Shown: piece after piece, positions 51,489 through 60,102 of the stretch
Position numbering within the stretch: position 1 is the first letter of the stretch
How the letters are laid out: each line of letters begins with the position of its first letter
Source of the DNA: Pelagicoccus albus
Lineage (GTDB): Bacteria; Verrucomicrobiota; Verrucomicrobiia; Opitutales; Opitutaceae
Length of the DNA: 64,000 nucleotides
Direction: 5' to 3'
Assembly: GCF_014230145.1 (NCBI RefSeq)
Contig: NZ_JACHVC010000012.1
Coordinates: 687,001-751,000 of the forward strand
Position numbers and translations under genes: made by a program
Notes under the pieces: model-generated
The model's database searches: none
Told to the model about the DNA's origin: nothing
Seen by the model: only the letters and a program-made list of their open reading frames with translations

Positions 51489-52292
51489 CTAAATTGTTTT
51501 CGCGAAGCGGCGAAAGTCGTCCGCCAAACCGGCGGTGAAATCTTCACAATTGCTGGCCACGTGCGGCGTCATAAAAAAGCGGTCTGGATGGAACGCAGCC
51601 AGGCGGCCTTCGTAAGGCTCCTTCCAAAAGACGTCGAAGGCTGCCCGCAAGCGCCCGCTCTGGATTTCGCTGAAAAGCGCCTCCTCGTCCACGATGGGAC
51701 CTCGGGCCGTATTCACCAACGCAGCACCATCTTTCATCTTCCCGAGCAGATCCGGGCCAAACCAGGATCGATTCTCATCAGTCAAGGGAATATGCAGGCT
51801 TACCACATCCGCTTCCGCCAACAAGTCCTCCAGCGAGCTATCATTCTGTACCGCGATGTCGTACGAGCTCACGCTCACCGTTGGTAATAGTTTTTTCACT
51901 ACACGGCTTCCGATGTTTCCGGTACCGATAACCAATACCTTTCGACGCGACGAAGCGACGCGTGGAGCTTTTTTCCAAGGTGAAATCGTACCCACATCGC
52001 TGAACAGCATGCGAAATATCAGCGAGGTCGCGAAGGACGCGGTTTCTTCGTAAATGATCGACGCAGTGCTTTCGCTGGGCAGGCAAACCCGAATGCCCCT
52101 TCTCTCGCATTCTTCAAAGGGAACGTTGTCCGTGCCCACTCCACATTTGAAGAGCCCCTTCAAGCGCGGCATGTCCTCCAGCGGGATCGGCTTGCTGCCG
52201 ATGATGGCGAGCTCCGCCTCCTTCAGTTCTACACAGGAGGAGCACTCCTCAAGCAGACGATCCAAAGTCGCCGTGTTTTTCCAAAGCTTCAT
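51489..52292 (-). CDS. D-2-hydroxyacid dehydrogenase family protein
   Basis: The start is the ATG at 52292, one base after the SIS gene stop; a longer open frame adds 39 unrelated residues. Hallmarks: FKCGVGTDNVPFEECERRGI, the NAD Rossmann LVIGTGNIGSRVVKKL, ADVVSLHIPLTDENR, ALVNTARGPIVDEEAL (catalytic Arg) and the C-terminal MTPHVASNCEDFTAG with the catalytic His. At 267 residues it is short for the family (usually 310-340), the substrate-binding lobe being trimmed at its N-terminus. Neighbours point to a sugar acid as substrate. Confidence 0.85.
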   Translation of the reverse strand: MKLWKNTATLDRLLEECSSCVELKEAELAIIGSKPIPLEDMPRLKGLFKCGVGTDNVPFEECERRGIRVCLPSESTASIIYEETASFATSLIFRMLFSDVGTISPWKKAPRVASSRRKVLVIGTGNIGSRVVKKLLPTVSVSSYDIAVQNDSSLEDLLAEADVVSLHIPLTDENRSWFGPDLLGKMKDGAALVNTARGPIVDEEALFSEIQSGRLRAAFDVFWKEPYEGRLAAFHPDRFFMTPHVASNCEDFTAGLADDFRRFAKTI

Positions 52293-52293
52293 G

Positions 52294-52899
52294 CTAATGA
52301 TCTGTTCCTTTCTCCGGCCCGTACTTGATATCGATAAACTTATCCAGCCAAACGTGAAGCAAGGCCTGATGAGCGGACTCCGTGATTCCGTAGGTCTCCG
52401 CCGGCACATAGAAATTCATGTCGCCCAACGTGCGGGCCTTGTTGTCGGGGCTCATTCCCGTAAAGCTGAAGACTTCCATCCCCTTGGAACGGGCCACTTC
52501 GATCGACTTCAGAATGTTCGGCGAATTTCCCGACGAGCTGATCACCACAAGCAAGTCTCCACTTTTCGCATACCAGCTAAGCGGAGCGCTAAAGGCCTGC
52601 TCGTAGCCAAGATCGTTTCCCATGGCGGTCAGCAAAGCCGAATCGCTAAAGGAGAATGTGGGAACGCCCCCTGCCTTGGTCCAATCGAGGGCCATGTGAT
52701 TGGCAAAGGCTGCACTCGCCCCGTTTCCGCAGAGAAACATGTTTCGACCCATGTCACGAATCGTGGCCGCCCGGCGACAAAGCAGCTCGAAGCCTTGTTC
52801 GACTTCGATCACCTGCCCAGACCGGGCAGTCACCTCCAACTCCTGCAAAGCCCGATTCAGTTCGGCACAAAAAGAGGCATAATAACGGGGCTCACTCAT
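52294..52899 (-). CDS. SIS-domain phosphosugar isomerase (GmhA-like)
   Basis: The 201-residue protein has a single SIS domain: FLCGNGASAAFANHMALDW, the phosphate-binding serines in VVISSSGNSPNILKSIEVA, and TESAHQALLHVWLD near the C-terminus, as in sedoheptulose-7-phosphate isomerase. KpsF/KdsD-type CBS domains are absent. It lies between a cytidylyltransferase and a 2-hydroxyacid dehydrogenase, so its substrate may be another ketose phosphate and not the heptose precursor. The gap to the neuA-like gene is 15 bp. Confidence 0.85.
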   Translation of the reverse strand: MSEPRYYASFCAELNRALQELEVTARSGQVIEVEQGFELLCRRAATIRDMGRNMFLCGNGASAAFANHMALDWTKAGGVPTFSFSDSALLTAMGNDLGYEQAFSAPLSWYAKSGDLLVVISSSGNSPNILKSIEVARSKGMEVFSFTGMSPDNKARTLGDMNFYVPAETYGITESAHQALLHVWLDKFIDIKYGPEKGTDH

Positions 52900-52914
52900 G
52901 GGAAACGGATAGCG

Positions 52915-53583
52915 CTAGCAGGCGTTCATGACAAGCGGGTAAAGAGCCTCCGCGATGGCGAGGTCTTCCTCGGTCTTAATCACGTGGGCTGCCAGTGGGT
53001 TGACCGGGTGCATAGCCACCCGGCCGCTGTAGGTGGCGCACTTTCCCGCGCGAGCGGCTTCCAAATAGGTCTCACGACACCAGGCTGTAATCGACCAGCA
53101 AATACGCTGCACCGGATCCAACTCTTGAGAGTTGGTTTTTTCCTTCAGGCTGAAGTTCACAGGCTCTCCGCGCAGGGCACACTCGATCTGAATGTTCTCA
53201 ACGCTCAAAAGCGAATCCGCATCATTAGATTCCATACGCTGCACGAAGCTCTTGATATCCTTAACCGTCAGCAAAGGCGCGATGCTGTGAACTTGAAACA
53301 AGCTCTCGCAGGGGTGCGTCTCCAGAAACTCGGCCACGTATTGTTCGCTGGTCGCGGCATTGTTGCCGAGATGCTCGGGTCGCTGGTGAAAGCGAACCCC
53401 ATTCGCCTCCGCGATCGGCCCGAAATCGGGATGCTCGGAATTTACCCAGATCTCATCGAAGCAGTCCGCTTCTTGGCATTTCTGAATAGCCCGAACAATC
53501 AAAGGCACCCCGAGAAGCTCTCTCAGGTTTTTCTTTTTCAGTCGCTGGCTGCCCATGCGGGCGGGGATCATCGCTATCTTCAT
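52915..53583 (-). CDS. CMP-sugar synthetase (acylneuraminate cytidylyltransferase family)
   Basis: Start at the ATG at 53583 (MKIAMIPARMGSQRLKKKN), whose A is shared with the glf stop (TGATG); a TTG one codon earlier is less likely. The motif IPARMGSQRLKKKN is the CTP loop, then LLGVPLIVRAIQKCQ, DEIWVNSEHPDF, FHQRPEHLG and FQVHSIAPLLTVKDI. 222 residues, normal for NeuA/KdsB-like enzymes. Which ulosonate or sugar it activates is open: no NeuB, KdsA or similar condensing enzyme is in the window. Confidence 0.82.
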   Translation of the reverse strand: MKIAMIPARMGSQRLKKKNLRELLGVPLIVRAIQKCQEADCFDEIWVNSEHPDFGPIAEANGVRFHQRPEHLGNNAATSEQYVAEFLETHPCESLFQVHSIAPLLTVKDIKSFVQRMESNDADSLLSVENIQIECALRGEPVNFSLKEKTNSQELDPVQRICWSITAWCRETYLEAARAGKCATYSGRVAMHPVNPLAAHVIKTEEDLAIAEALYPLVMNAC

Positions 53584-54722
53584 CAATTCTCTTCCTCGTC
53601 GCTCACTTCAAAGCCGTCCTGCAGAAAACGCTTCGCCTTGGTCAATGCCGCCGCGATCACTTGGTGCATATCGAAATACTTGTATTGGCCGAGGCGCCCA
53701 CCGAAGGTCACCGGCAGGCCAGCCTCCTTAGCCAGCAATTGATACCGACGGAGCGTATCCAGATTTTCCTGCGTACCGACCGGGTAATACCTCTCCATCC
53801 CTTCCTGCCACTCCTGGGAATACTCGCGGGTAATGAGCGTCTTATCTTTCGAATACGAAAGATCGAAATGCTTATGCTCTGCAATGCGCGTATAGGGCAC
53901 CTGAGTTTCTCCGTAGTTGATCAAGGCGTTTCCCTGAAAATCCGGAGTATCCAGAATCTCACTCTCGAAGCGCAGGGATCGATACTCCAAGGTTCCTTCG
54001 GTGTAGTTGAAAAAGGCATCAATCGGCCCCGTAAAGACCACATGGTCGAAGCGTCGTATCCATTCGTCTCGATCCGCCAAAAAGTCCACCCCTAGCTCGA
54101 CGTCGATCCCCTCAAGCATTCGCTCGAAGATCTTGGTATAGCCTTCCTCGGGGATGCCTTGGTAGCGATCGCGAAAGTAGTTGTCGTCAAAGTTGAAGCG
54201 GATGGGAAGCCGCTTGATGATGGACGCTGGAAGCTCCTTCGGATCCCGTCGCCACTGCTTCATGGTATAGCCCTTGATCAGCAGTTCGTAGATTTCGGGC
54301 CCCACTTGAGACAGACACCAGTCCTCCAAATTATTGGGAGAATCGCAAGGAATACGTACCTTTTCGATTGTCGCCTTGGCTTCTTCAGGCGTATTGACCC
54401 CGTAAACTTGATACAGGGTCATTAGGTTTATTGGAAGCGAGTACAGCTTTCCAGCACTCATTGACTTGGGACGATTTACAAAATTATTAAACTTGGTAAA
54501 ACGGGTCAAGTATCTCCAAACCTCCTCAGAATTTGTATGGAAAATATGGGGACCGTAGACATGCTGATGGCAATCTGCCTCCTCGTTGTAGCGAGTAAAA
54601 CAGTTTCCCCCGATTTGCTCGCGGCGTTCGATGAGCTTGCAAGAACACCCCGCGTCAGTGAGCTCACGAGCTAGGACCGAGCCGTAGAAGCCAGCTCCTA
54701 CGATGAGAATACGCTTACTCAT
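53583..54722 (-). CDS. glf: UDP-galactopyranose mutase
   Basis: Glf is a flavoenzyme that converts UDP-galactopyranose to UDP-galactofuranose. Start at the ATG at 54722 (MSKRILIVGAGFYGSVLA), not the upstream codon. The FAD site GAGFYGSV, ERREQIGGNCFTR, YGPHIFHTNSEEVW, the NRPKSM segment, GYTMKQW and GGRLGQYKYFDMHQVIAAAL are all present; 379 residues is normal. It is the first gene of the minus glycan operon and implies galactofuranose in the glycan. A second copy lies at the right edge of the window. Confidence 0.93.
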   Translation of the reverse strand: MSKRILIVGAGFYGSVLARELTDAGCSCKLIERREQIGGNCFTRYNEEADCHQHVYGPHIFHTNSEEVWRYLTRFTKFNNFVNRPKSMSAGKLYSLPINLMTLYQVYGVNTPEEAKATIEKVRIPCDSPNNLEDWCLSQVGPEIYELLIKGYTMKQWRRDPKELPASIIKRLPIRFNFDDNYFRDRYQGIPEEGYTKIFERMLEGIDVELGVDFLADRDEWIRRFDHVVFTGPIDAFFNYTEGTLEYRSLRFESEILDTPDFQGNALINYGETQVPYTRIAEHKHFDLSYSKDKTLITREYSQEWQEGMERYYPVGTQENLDTLRRYQLLAKEAGLPVTFGGRLGQYKYFDMHQVIAAALTKAKRFLQDGFEVSDEEEN

Positions 54723-54980
54723 CAGAAAACAGGAGAAGGGTAGCAACAGGGCAAGGAAACCATGGACGAAAAGTGAAATCCTCCCATTCCTCTGTCAACT
54801 TGTTCCTAGCGATAGAGTTGTACGTTCCCTAATTCGGTTTGAGCACTTTCAAGCACCAGCGACCACACACCATAGACCGATTAACCTAGGACAACCACAT
54901 AAACCATAGGGTCTCCTCGCGTGCCCCTAAACTAAAAGTCCGTTTGGACGAGCCACACTTACATCCCCAAATCGGAAGTC

Positions 54981-57900
54981 ATGACTAAGGAAAACTCAAA
55001 AAAACGCTCTTTCCGCACAGGATCACTCATTCTCGCCAGTGCCTTCCTCGCTCTCGGTTTACTTACCTTGTTCTACACCAAGCATAGTGCAGAGCACTCT
55101 GTTTCAGACAAAAACACGGCGGTCGGCAAAACCCAATCTCATGCGAACATCTCACTGATTTCTAATAGCCATCTTGCCTGGCCGAGGAAGACAGGCCCCG
55201 AACCTGTACAACGCTATTTTCAAGAACCCGCCAAAGCCCTGGAGGTAGACCCGACTCGCATTGCCATTCGCGCTGCTTCCGAAGAATCCCTGATCGAAAT
55301 TTGCGAGCAAATCGATGGTTCATTCCCGGTTGCCCACCCGCTCCCCGGCTGGATCTACATCGACACCAGCGAACTTTGGAGAAAAGTGAACAAGAACGAG
55401 CTCTGGTCCGCCAACGACTTTTCCAGAACCCTAACCATGGGGGTACTGGAAAACGCTTCTGTTTCATACGCGACTCCCGTCTTCTTCGACAATCTCGGGG
55501 ATCCCTTGATGCCCCAGCAAGCTATCTTGCTCGGACTCTCTCCCAGCACCTCGGAAAGCCAGGCTATCGCTATTGCACAAGCATCTGCGCAAGGTTCGAA
55601 CATCGAATTCATCGGCGAAACCAGACGAGACCTACTACTAAAGGTTTCCCTCAGCAACGGCTTCGACATTGTCGAGTTGGCGAATGAATTAAGCCACATG
55701 CCAGAGTTCATCTACGCCGAACCGGATATGCTGATGACCGGCCATATCCCAGCGGCCGAAGTCGGAAGCGTTGAAAATCCGGAAGGGGCTGAGCTTAATC
55801 TGGGAGAGGGGTACAAGCCAGACCCAAGCCTTGAGGATCCTCAATGGGGCGAGTCTCTTATCGCCATGCCAAACGACCCCCTTCTTTCCGCAAGCGGCGG
55901 TTGGGGTCTAGTAAACAGTACTTTGAGCGACTTCGACATGCACGCCTTGGAAGCGTGGGACTACACCACTGGCGATTCTTCTGTGATAGTAGTCGTCATC
56001 GACAATGGTATCGAACCGAGCCACCCAGACCTAAACCAATGGACCGGTAACGGAAAAGACTTCACCCCCGACCCCGTCACTGACGGCCGTCCTTACACTT
56101 CGAACGACAAGCATGGCACCGCGGTGGCAGGCTGTGTATCCGGAAAAATGAACAATGGCATCGGAGCCACCGGCATCGCCCCTTCTGTCAAGGTCGCCTC
56201 CGCCAGACCGCATTACAATGGCCAGTCAAACGGAAGCTTTAGCACCAGTTACTCCTGGGTCGCGAGCGCTATCAATTGGGCCCAAACCATCGGAGCCAAA
56301 GTCACAGTGAACAGCAACTCCTATGGCGGATCGTCCTCCGCCATAGCAAGTGCATATTCGAACACTCGAGCAGCTGGAATAACGCACTTCGCGGCGGCAG
56401 GGAACAGCGGAGCAGGTTCAATCAGCTACCCAAGCAATCTCAGCACAGTCTTGTCGATCGGGGCGTCCAGCAAGACAGGATCAAAAGCAAGTTTTTCCCA
56501 ATACGGGACTGGCCTCGAATTCCTAGCTCCGGGACAGGCAGTCACTACCACAGACCGTACCGGATCCGCGGGATATAGCTCTAGCGATTACGCTACGGTA
56601 AATGGTACCTCATTTGCCACACCCTACGCAGGCGGTGTGGCGGCCCTGCTCTACTCATACAACAGTGAAATCACTCCGGACGAAGTCACTGCCGCCATGC
56701 GCAGTGGGTGCGTGGATATGGGTAACTCCGGCTACGACACCACAAATGGATACGGTCATCTCAGCGCTCGGAACGCCCTAGAGTTGATCGGCATTCAAGT
56801 AGAGGCGACTTCTATAAACGAGAAGGTTCTACTTTCCTGGTCAGATCCCGCAAACTCTGGCATGGCGAATAGCACTATCTACATTCGCTGCAGCACCAGC
56901 GGCTTCCCCGCAAGCAGCAGCGACGGCACCCAGGTCTACACAGGCACCGCTAGCCAGTTTGAACATACCGGACTAACCGCAGGCCAAACCTACTATTACA
57001 CTTTCTGGGGCAACGACGGATCCTCCTACGCGAGTTTTGGAGCGTCAGTCACAGCTTCCATAGAGGCCGTGGGAGATGTTGTTCCCATTTTTCTACAAAA
57101 TCTAGAATCTGGATACGTATCAAAGTGGCTTATAAACGACAGTGGGGTTCGCGTAGCTGGAGGACTCGCACACGGCTCGCCAATGAGCTCAGGATGGACG
57201 ATCAAAACTACCGCCGACATGAATGGCGACGGGACCAAAGACCTCGTGCTGGAAAACTCAAACACAAGATTGGTCTCAAAATGGCTATTAAACGAATACG
57301 GTGAGAGAATATCCGGAGGACTCGTTCATTCGACACCCATGGGCAGCGGGTGGAGCGTTGTCGGAGCTGCCGACCTGAACGGAGACAGCATAGAGGACCT
57401 TCTCCTCGAGAATAGCTCCACAAGACTGGTCTCTAAATGGCTGATAAATTCGTCCGGTGTCAGGTCATCTGGAGGACTCGTCTATTCCAGCCCTATGGGC
57501 ACGGGTTGGACCATAGCCGGAACAGCAGACTTAAATGGAGACGGAATTGATGATGTACTTCTGCAAAACGCCCAATCAGGCTACGTCTCAAAATGGCTCA
57601 TAAACTCATCCGGTGTTCGAGCATCTGGGGGACTCGTTCATGCTAGCCCCATGAGTACAGGATGGAGTATAGCCGGAACTGCGGATCTGAATGGAGATGG
57701 AATCGAAGACGTCCTACTGCAAAACCTGAGAACAGGCTACGTATCCAAATGGCTGATAAATTCATCAGGCGTGCGCTCATCCGGCGGACTCGTTCACTCT
57801 AGTCCGATGAGCTCCGGTTGGAGCATTGTAGCGATAGGCGACTTGAACGCGGACAACATCGACGACATTATCCTTATGCATTCTGGAACCCAACTCGTAT

Positions 57901-58001
57901 CGAAATGGATCCTCAACTCCTCAGGAGTCAGAAGCGAAGGTGGGCTCGTTCACGACTCAGCCATGGCGACGAACTGGGAAATCGCGGCATACGGCGACTA
58001 A
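54981..58001 (+). CDS. Secreted subtilisin-family serine protease with C-terminal tandem repeats
   Basis: An N-terminal signal or anchor (residues about 13-32) and a long pro-region (to about 300) precede an S8 domain with the triad Asp in VIVVVIDNGIEPSHPDL, His in NDKHGTAVAGCVSG and Ser in NGTSFATPYAGGVAALL. A fibronectin type III-like domain (about 615-690, VLLSWSDPANSGMANSTIYI) follows. The last 304 residues are six 52-residue repeats of VSKWLINSSGVR-x2-GGLVHSSPM-x-x-GW and a D-x-N-G-D-G-x-x-D calcium-type loop, related in style to FG-GAP/VCBS repeats. No PEP-CTERM or Por tail is seen. Divergent from glf with a 234-258-bp gap holding both promoters. Confidence 0.9.
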   Translation: MTKENSKKRSFRTGSLILASAFLALGLLTLFYTKHSAEHSVSDKNTAVGKTQSHANISLISNSHLAWPRKTGPEPVQRYFQEPAKALEVDPTRIAIRAASEESLIEICEQIDGSFPVAHPLPGWIYIDTSELWRKVNKNELWSANDFSRTLTMGVLENASVSYATPVFFDNLGDPLMPQQAILLGLSPSTSESQAIAIAQASAQGSNIEFIGETRRDLLLKVSLSNGFDIVELANELSHMPEFIYAEPDMLMTGHIPAAEVGSVENPEGAELNLGEGYKPDPSLEDPQWGESLIAMPNDPLLSASGGWGLVNSTLSDFDMHALEAWDYTTGDSSVIVVVIDNGIEPSHPDLNQWTGNGKDFTPDPVTDGRPYTSNDKHGTAVAGCVSGKMNNGIGATGIAPSVKVASARPHYNGQSNGSFSTSYSWVASAINWAQTIGAKVTVNSNSYGGSSSAIASAYSNTRAAGITHFAAAGNSGAGSISYPSNLSTVLSIGASSKTGSKASFSQYGTGLEFLAPGQAVTTTDRTGSAGYSSSDYATVNGTSFATPYAGGVAALLYSYNSEITPDEVTAAMRSGCVDMGNSGYDTTNGYGHLSARNALELIGIQVEATSINEKVLLSWSDPANSGMANSTIYIRCSTSGFPASSSDGTQVYTGTASQFEHTGLTAGQTYYYTFWGNDGSSYASFGASVTASIEAVGDVVPIFLQNLESGYVSKWLINDSGVRVAGGLAHGSPMSSGWTIKTTADMNGDGTKDLVLENSNTRLVSKWLLNEYGERISGGLVHSTPMGSGWSVVGAADLNGDSIEDLLLENSSTRLVSKWLINSSGVRSSGGLVYSSPMGTGWTIAGTADLNGDGIDDVLLQNAQSGYVSKWLINSSGVRASGGLVHASPMSTGWSIAGTADLNGDGIEDVLLQNLRTGYVSKWLINSSGVRSSGGLVHSSPMSSGWSIVAIGDLNADNIDDIILMHSGTQLVSKWILNSSGVRSEGGLVHDSAMATNWEIAAYGD
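57087..57998 (+). repeat. Six coding repeats of 52 codons (156 bp)
   Basis: Repeat units in the protease C-terminus; units 3 to 5 are highly alike even at DNA level, for example in the stretch encoding SKWLINSSGVR, whereas the first and last are diverged. This suggests recent expansion of the central copies. Confidence 0.8.
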
Positions 58002-58031
58002 TCAAGAGTTCGACTTCCGAGCTGATGCGAC

Positions 58032-58337
58032 TCACTTTCGAAAATAGTCCCGATTAGCCCATATATGCAGCAAAAGCATAACCCCATAGAAAGGGGCCGT
58101 TACGGCATATGCATGCTGACAGAAGAGTTCTACTAATTCGGAAAACGGACGCCCTAGCTCTTCTACAAAACGAAGTCCGAGTAGGAGAAACATTCCCACG
58201 AGCAGGGCACGGTTTACCCCAAAGAGAAGACCTGACCAATTTTCAGGATGACGTCTAAACGCCTGCAAAAGAGCCAGGCCAAGTCCGGCGGCCAAGACGC
58301 TCGCTACAACAAAAAGAGGCAGGATCATCGATTCCAT
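58032..58337 (-). CDS. Small three-helix membrane protein downstream of the GMC oxidoreductase
   Basis: The 101-residue product has three membrane segments (about 5-25, 37-60 and 76-95). It is homologous to the protein at 59794: both have NR-x-LL at the start of helix 2 and a C-terminal P-x-Y-x4-L-x2-H-x3-NR-x-YF. The conserved His could be a haem or quinone ligand, but that is a guess. It starts within the GMC stop (ATG at 58337 overlapping by 13 bp, or at 58328 as ATGA). Probably a membrane partner or anchor of the GMC enzyme. Confidence 0.65.
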   Translation of the reverse strand: MESMILPLFVVASVLAAGLGLALLQAFRRHPENWSGLLFGVNRALLVGMFLLLGLRFVEELGRPFSELVELFCQHAYAVTAPFYGVMLLLHIWANRDYFRK

Positions 58338-59797
58338 CCTTCGTTCTGCAGTAGATGCTTGGACAAGCGAAAGCTCAGCGATAGCAAAGTCAGGGTAGGA
58401 TTTACGCTAGCCCCACTGGCAAACACCCCATTCGAGAGAACGTAGCAATTTTCTGTTCCCCAAATTTTTAGATTGGAATCCACAACTCCTTCCTTTTCCG
58501 AATTAGAAATCGAACACCCCCCCATTGGATGGCAGGCCCATAGTTGCAAAGGGTCATACCTCAAGTTTCGTCCCCCCACAGCCAATGCAACGTCCTGCAA
58601 GGATTTATGGATACGTTCCGTTGTAGATTCGAAACCATTAAAGTCAGTACCAATTTTCAATCGAGCTACAGGATCTCCGAAACAATCCAAAGACTCACTG
58701 CTCAAACGAATGCAGTTTTCCTCAACAGCAGGCATCTCAAAATGCGCTGCCAGCCAGAGTCGGGGCAAATCCCTTCGGTTCAGGTTAAGACAAAACCCCC
58801 AAGCCCCAGTCGAGGGCTCGTATTCACGAAAATGATGACTCGTGGCAAGTATGTTGGTCTGCCGCGAATATCCCGTGTGCCAATCAAGATCCGCCCTGAC
58901 ACGAATCACTGGATGATCCATGTATCCCGTTCCTATTCGCGGATTACTCCAAAAACCATCGCGACCCACCATCGATCGACGAATTAGTAATAACCAACGC
59001 GAACACTCGATCGCACCAGAAGCTAGAATCAGCTTCGAAAACTCAACCCATCGCTCCTCTCCCCCCTTGCGAGATATCAACACCGCCTCAGGGTTGCCCC
59101 TCGAGTCAAACCGAGCCAAGCGACAAGTCGCATCAGTTTCTATTCGAACGTTAGATCTGCTCGCAAGTCGGGGAACCAACGTGGCTCTGGGAGACCAGCG
59201 AGCCTGAATGGGACACAGATTACACGTGCCGATCTCATTGCAATTGCTGCGGCGGCCGTAGGGCCTAGAATTACGAGCTTGAGGGTAGGGATGCCAAACA
59301 ACCCCGATATGCTTGCTGCGGCACGCTACCCCTTTCTCGTACGGTGACCACTCAAACGGCGGCAACGGGTAAGGTTTCGAGCGGAAAGAATCAGCCGGGT
59401 TGGAAGCCTCTCCGGCCGCCCCTAGAAAATACTCCGCTTCTGAATAATAAGGCTCAATCTCTTCGTATCCAAAAGGCCAATCTTTACCTACCCCAAATTT
59501 CGAGCTAAGTTTAAAGTCTGTTTCATTCCAACGCGGAATATAGCCTTCCCAAGCCTCAGTCCCTCCACCTAGCGCTTTGACCCTGGAAAGCTGCACATTG
59601 TATGCTCGTGATGAATCGACCTCAAAAAGATCTCTGGTTTCATCATACCATTTCAACTTTCGCCAATCACCCACTGGATTAGAAGAGCCAGCCTCAAGCA
59701 CGAGGCAATCGTGCCCTTCCGCTGACAGTTTATCCGCAAGCGACAACCCGGCAATCCCACCTCCCACTATAACGTACTCTGCAGAGTCAGATTTCAT
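58325..59797 (-). CDS. GMC-family FAD oxidoreductase
   Basis: The 490-residue product has the GMC layout: FAD Rossmann YVIVGGGIAGLSLADKL, the LEAG strand end, ALGGGTEAWEGYIPRW, FDS/ILASGAIECSRWLL and the catalytic pair in the C-terminus (His in ACHPMGGCSIS, Asn in ASVNPTLTLLSLS). A cysteine cluster C-x5-C-x2-CPIQA near residue 190 is the form seen in gluconate/fructose/FAD-glucose dehydrogenase-like members, which pass electrons to membrane partners. No signal peptide is seen. It is coupled (ATGA) to small homologous membrane proteins on both sides, which fits a membrane-bound dehydrogenase; substrate unknown. Confidence 0.87.
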   Translation of the reverse strand: MKSDSAEYVIVGGGIAGLSLADKLSAEGHDCLVLEAGSSNPVGDWRKLKWYDETRDLFEVDSSRAYNVQLSRVKALGGGTEAWEGYIPRWNETDFKLSSKFGVGKDWPFGYEEIEPYYSEAEYFLGAAGEASNPADSFRSKPYPLPPFEWSPYEKGVACRSKHIGVVWHPYPQARNSRPYGRRSNCNEIGTCNLCPIQARWSPRATLVPRLASRSNVRIETDATCRLARFDSRGNPEAVLISRKGGEERWVEFSKLILASGAIECSRWLLLIRRSMVGRDGFWSNPRIGTGYMDHPVIRVRADLDWHTGYSRQTNILATSHHFREYEPSTGAWGFCLNLNRRDLPRLWLAAHFEMPAVEENCIRLSSESLDCFGDPVARLKIGTDFNGFESTTERIHKSLQDVALAVGGRNLRYDPLQLWACHPMGGCSISNSEKEGVVDSNLKIWGTENCYVLSNGVFASGASVNPTLTLLSLSFRLSKHLLQNEGWNR

Positions 59798-60102
59798 CGA
59801 TTCGAACCAAAGTAGTTTCGATTCATATATACGTGAACAATAAGACTAAATGCATATACGGGGAAGACCCCAGATTCTACATACCGTATCCAGAAAAACA
59901 GCTCACTGCGTTCGCTCCATAACAAAAGAGAAAGGTGCAAAAAAACGACCAAAGGAAAAAGAGTCAGCAAGAGCCGATTGGTAAAATGAACAGTAGCGCC
60001 CCAGCGCTTGTCGCGAACGCTTCGATTCAATCGGAAAATAAAATATGAAACAACCCCGCTAAAAACAGTCGACACCCAAAACAATTTTCCCGCCGTATCC
60101 AT
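59794..60102 (-). CDS. Small three-helix membrane protein upstream of the GMC oxidoreductase
   Basis: 102 residues with membrane segments at about 7-24, 42-65 and 76-95, homologous to the protein at 58032 (shared NRLLL and PVYAFSLIVHVYMNRNYF). The ATG shares its A with the TAA of the large upstream gene, and its TGA overlaps the GMC start, so synthesis of all three is linked. I know no named family. Confidence 0.6.
   Translation of the reverse strand: MDTAGKLFWVSTVFSGVVSYFIFRLNRSVRDKRWGATVHFTNRLLLTLFPLVVFLHLSLLLWSERSELFFWIRYVESGVFPVYAFSLIVHVYMNRNYFGSNR

Noticed and set aside
52054-53742. Long plus-strand open frame (562 codons)
   Set aside because: It lies antisense to the 2-hydroxyacid dehydrogenase, SIS isomerase and cytidylyltransferase genes, all with clear family motifs. 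Its translation is rich in His/Arg and shows no domain; it is a by-product of G+C-biased codon use.
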